In this document: one piece after another, positions 4,899-6,443 of the stretch
Numbering within the stretch: position 1 is the first letter of the stretch
How the letters are laid out: every line of letters begins with the position of its first letter
From: Gammaproteobacteria bacterium CG22_combo_CG10-13_8_21_14_all_40_8
Lineage (GTDB): Bacteria; Pseudomonadota; Gammaproteobacteria; Enterobacterales; GCA-002770795
Direction: 5' to 3'
DNA length: 6,443 nt
Assembly (NCBI GenBank): GCA_002770795.1
Contig: PCTP01000258.1
Span: 1-6,443, forward strand
Position numbers and translations under genes: made by a program
Notes under the pieces: generated by a model
Databases searched by the model: none
Seen by the model: only the letters and a program-made list of their open reading frames with translations
What the model was told of the DNA's origin: nothing

Positions 4899-6443
4899 AT
4901 GAAAAGTTCCGAAAATAGTTCCCAGATCAAATATCGAAGTGATTATCAGCCTAGCCCGTATTTAATTGAATCTACAGCGTTGGTTTTCCAATTAAAAAAT
5001 GAGGGTGTCTTAGTAAAAAGCCGTTTGCAATTTATTTCCAACCCCTTATTCCAAGGGGATGCAACGACGTTAAAACTGGACGGGGAACGTTTGCAACTGC
5101 AGAGTTTATTCCTCAATGGTATCAGGCCGAATTCTAGTCAATATCAGCTTTTAGATGATGGTATTTTGCTGAAAAAATTAGAAGGAAAGGCCTTTATTTT
5201 TGAATCTCAGGTTAAAATTCACCCTGAAACGAATACCTTATTAGAAGGTTTATATCGTTCAGGTGGAAAATTTTGTACGCAATGCGAAGCTCAAGGGTTT
5301 CGTCATATCACCTATTATTTAGATCGACCCGATGTGTTAAGTCTATTCACGACCCGAGTTGAGGCAGATAAAAGTGAATATCCTTCCTTATTGTCTAATG
5401 GCAATTGTGTAGAAAAGGGTGATTTAGAGGATGGACAACATTACGCAGTTTGGCAAGATCCTTTCCCAAAACCCTGTTATCTCTTTGCTTTAGTGGCTGG
5501 AGATTTTGATCTGCTTGAGGATCATTTTGACACACTAAGCGGTCGTAGAGTCAGTTTGCAAATTTTTGTGGATAAGGGACATTTACATCAATGCCATCAT
5601 GCCATGGTTTCACTTAAAAATGCCATGAAGTGGGATGAGGAAAAGTTTGGGCGAGAGTATGATTTAGATATCTTTATGGTTGTAGCTGTTGGCGACTTTA
5701 ATATGGGCGCCATGGAAAATAAAGGATTGAATATCTTTAACACAAAATATGTGTTGGCGGATGATAAGAGTGCCACGGATGATGATTTTCTTGGTATTGA
5801 GAGCGTAATCGGGCACGAGTATTTTCATAATTGGACCGGCAATCGAATTACTTGTCGAGATTGGTTTCAGTTAAGTCTCAAAGAGGGATTAACCGTGTTT
5901 AGAGATCAGCAATTTAGTGCAGATCTTAACTCTTCAGCGGTAAAGCGGATCCAAGATGTTCAGGTGATTCGAAGTGCGCAATTTGCGGAAGATGCAGGCC
6001 CTATGGCTCATCCTATTCGCCCTGATTCCTATATTGAAATGAACAACTTTTATACAGTAACTGTCTACAATAAAGGCGCAGAAGTTATTCGTATGATGCA
6101 TACTCTTTTGGGGGCAGAAGGCTTCCGTCAAGGTATGGATCATTATTTTGAAGCGCATGATGGACATGCTGTGACTTGCGAAGATTATGTAAAAGCACTA
6201 GAAACTGCGACTTCTAAGGATCTTGCTCAATTTAGACATTGGTATTCTCAAGCGGGTACACCCACAGTTACTGTCGCTGATGAAGTTTGGGATGAGCATC
6301 AACAAAGTTTACGGATAACTCTCAAGCAAGAAACGAATACCATCACATTGCAACAGAATGCTCCTTTTGTGATACCCATTAAGTTGGCGTTACTCAATGC
6401 CAAGGGAGAAGACATGCTGGTTTCTTATCAGCAAGTTGTTCAG
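4899..6443 (+). CDS. pepN: Aminopeptidase N (M1 family), 3' end outside window
   Basis: This zinc aminopeptidase removes N-terminal residues from peptides in the cytoplasm. The frame is open from ATG 4899 to the window edge: 515 codons of a protein of about 870 residues in E. coli. Landmarks follow the E. coli enzyme with a constant offset of nine residues: CTQCEAQGFRHITYYLDRPD with Glu130 (N-terminus recognition), GAMEN at 270-274, the zinc motif HEYFH at 306-310 with third ligand Glu329, and Tyr390 in FYTVTVYNKGAEVIRM. The N-terminal beta domain spans about 1-202 and the thermolysin-like catalytic domain about 203-453, followed by the start of the next beta domain; the C-terminal helical domain is missing. 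The active site appears intact. The gene diverges from pdhA across a 350-base gap, with no sign of a functional link. Confidence 0.97.
   Translation, partial: MKSSENSSQIKYRSDYQPSPYLIESTALVFQLKNEGVLVKSRLQFISNPLFQGDATTLKLDGERLQLQSLFLNGIRPNSSQYQLLDDGILLKKLEGKAFIFESQVKIHPETNTLLEGLYRSGGKFCTQCEAQGFRHITYYLDRPDVLSLFTTRVEADKSEYPSLLSNGNCVEKGDLEDGQHYAVWQDPFPKPCYLFALVAGDFDLLEDHFDTLSGRRVSLQIFVDKGHLHQCHHAMVSLKNAMKWDEEKFGREYDLDIFMVVAVGDFNMGAMENKGLNIFNTKYVLADDKSATDDDFLGIESVIGHEYFHNWTGNRITCRDWFQLSLKEGLTVFRDQQFSADLNSSAVKRIQDVQVIRSAQFAEDAGPMAHPIRPDSYIEMNNFYTVTVYNKGAEVIRMMHTLLGAEGFRQGMDHYFEAHDGHAVTCEDYVKALETATSKDLAQFRHWYSQAGTPTVTVADEVWDEHQQSLRITLKQETNTITLQQNAPFVIPIKLALLNAKGEDMLVSYQQVVQ

Noticed and set aside
5934..6167. 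Minus-strand ORF of 77 codons inside pepN
   Set aside because: It is a shadow of the conserved catalytic region of pepN and has no coding signs of its own.

Overview
The window looks like a chromosomal, housekeeping-type segment of a moderately AT-rich gammaproteobacterium. The aminopeptidase N at the right end is collinear with the E. coli enzyme. The pyruvate dehydrogenase genes on the left are of the split E1-alpha/E1-beta type with a two-lipoyl E2. A Sel1-repeat gene lies next to them. This combination fits the Legionellales (Legionella, Coxiella, Berkiella and relatives), but that placement comes from memory of the families and is not proven by the sequence.

Layout from left to right: (1) the 3' part of a plus-strand gene for a Sel1-repeat protein with a low-complexity linker and a small cysteine-containing C-terminal segment; (2) a 70-base convergent gap holding a strong bidirectional hairpin terminator; (3) a tightly packed minus-strand operon, read right to left, of E1-alpha (TTG start), E1-beta and E2, with TAATG and ATGA junctions; (4) a 350-base divergent control region with an imperfect dyad, candidate promoter hexamers and A/T tracts spaced at about one helical turn; (5) the first 515 codons of plus-strand pepN, cut by the window edge.

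The three minus-strand genes encode E1 and E2 of a 2-oxoacid dehydrogenase complex, most likely pyruvate dehydrogenase. E1 decarboxylates the oxoacid on thiamine diphosphate and loads the acyl group on E2 lipoyl arms, and the E2 core passes it to CoA. No E3 (dihydrolipoamide dehydrogenase) gene follows E2; the terminator comes first, so E3 must come from elsewhere. The Sel1 gene and pepN point away from this operon and have no evident functional link to it.

I see no mobile element, CRISPR array, RNA gene or novel multi-gene system. The points most worth a second look are in E2: two tandem E3-binding domains, and an active-site motif with Thr where the usual Asp stands. Next are the dyad in the pdhA upstream region and the C-terminal segment of the Sel1 protein.
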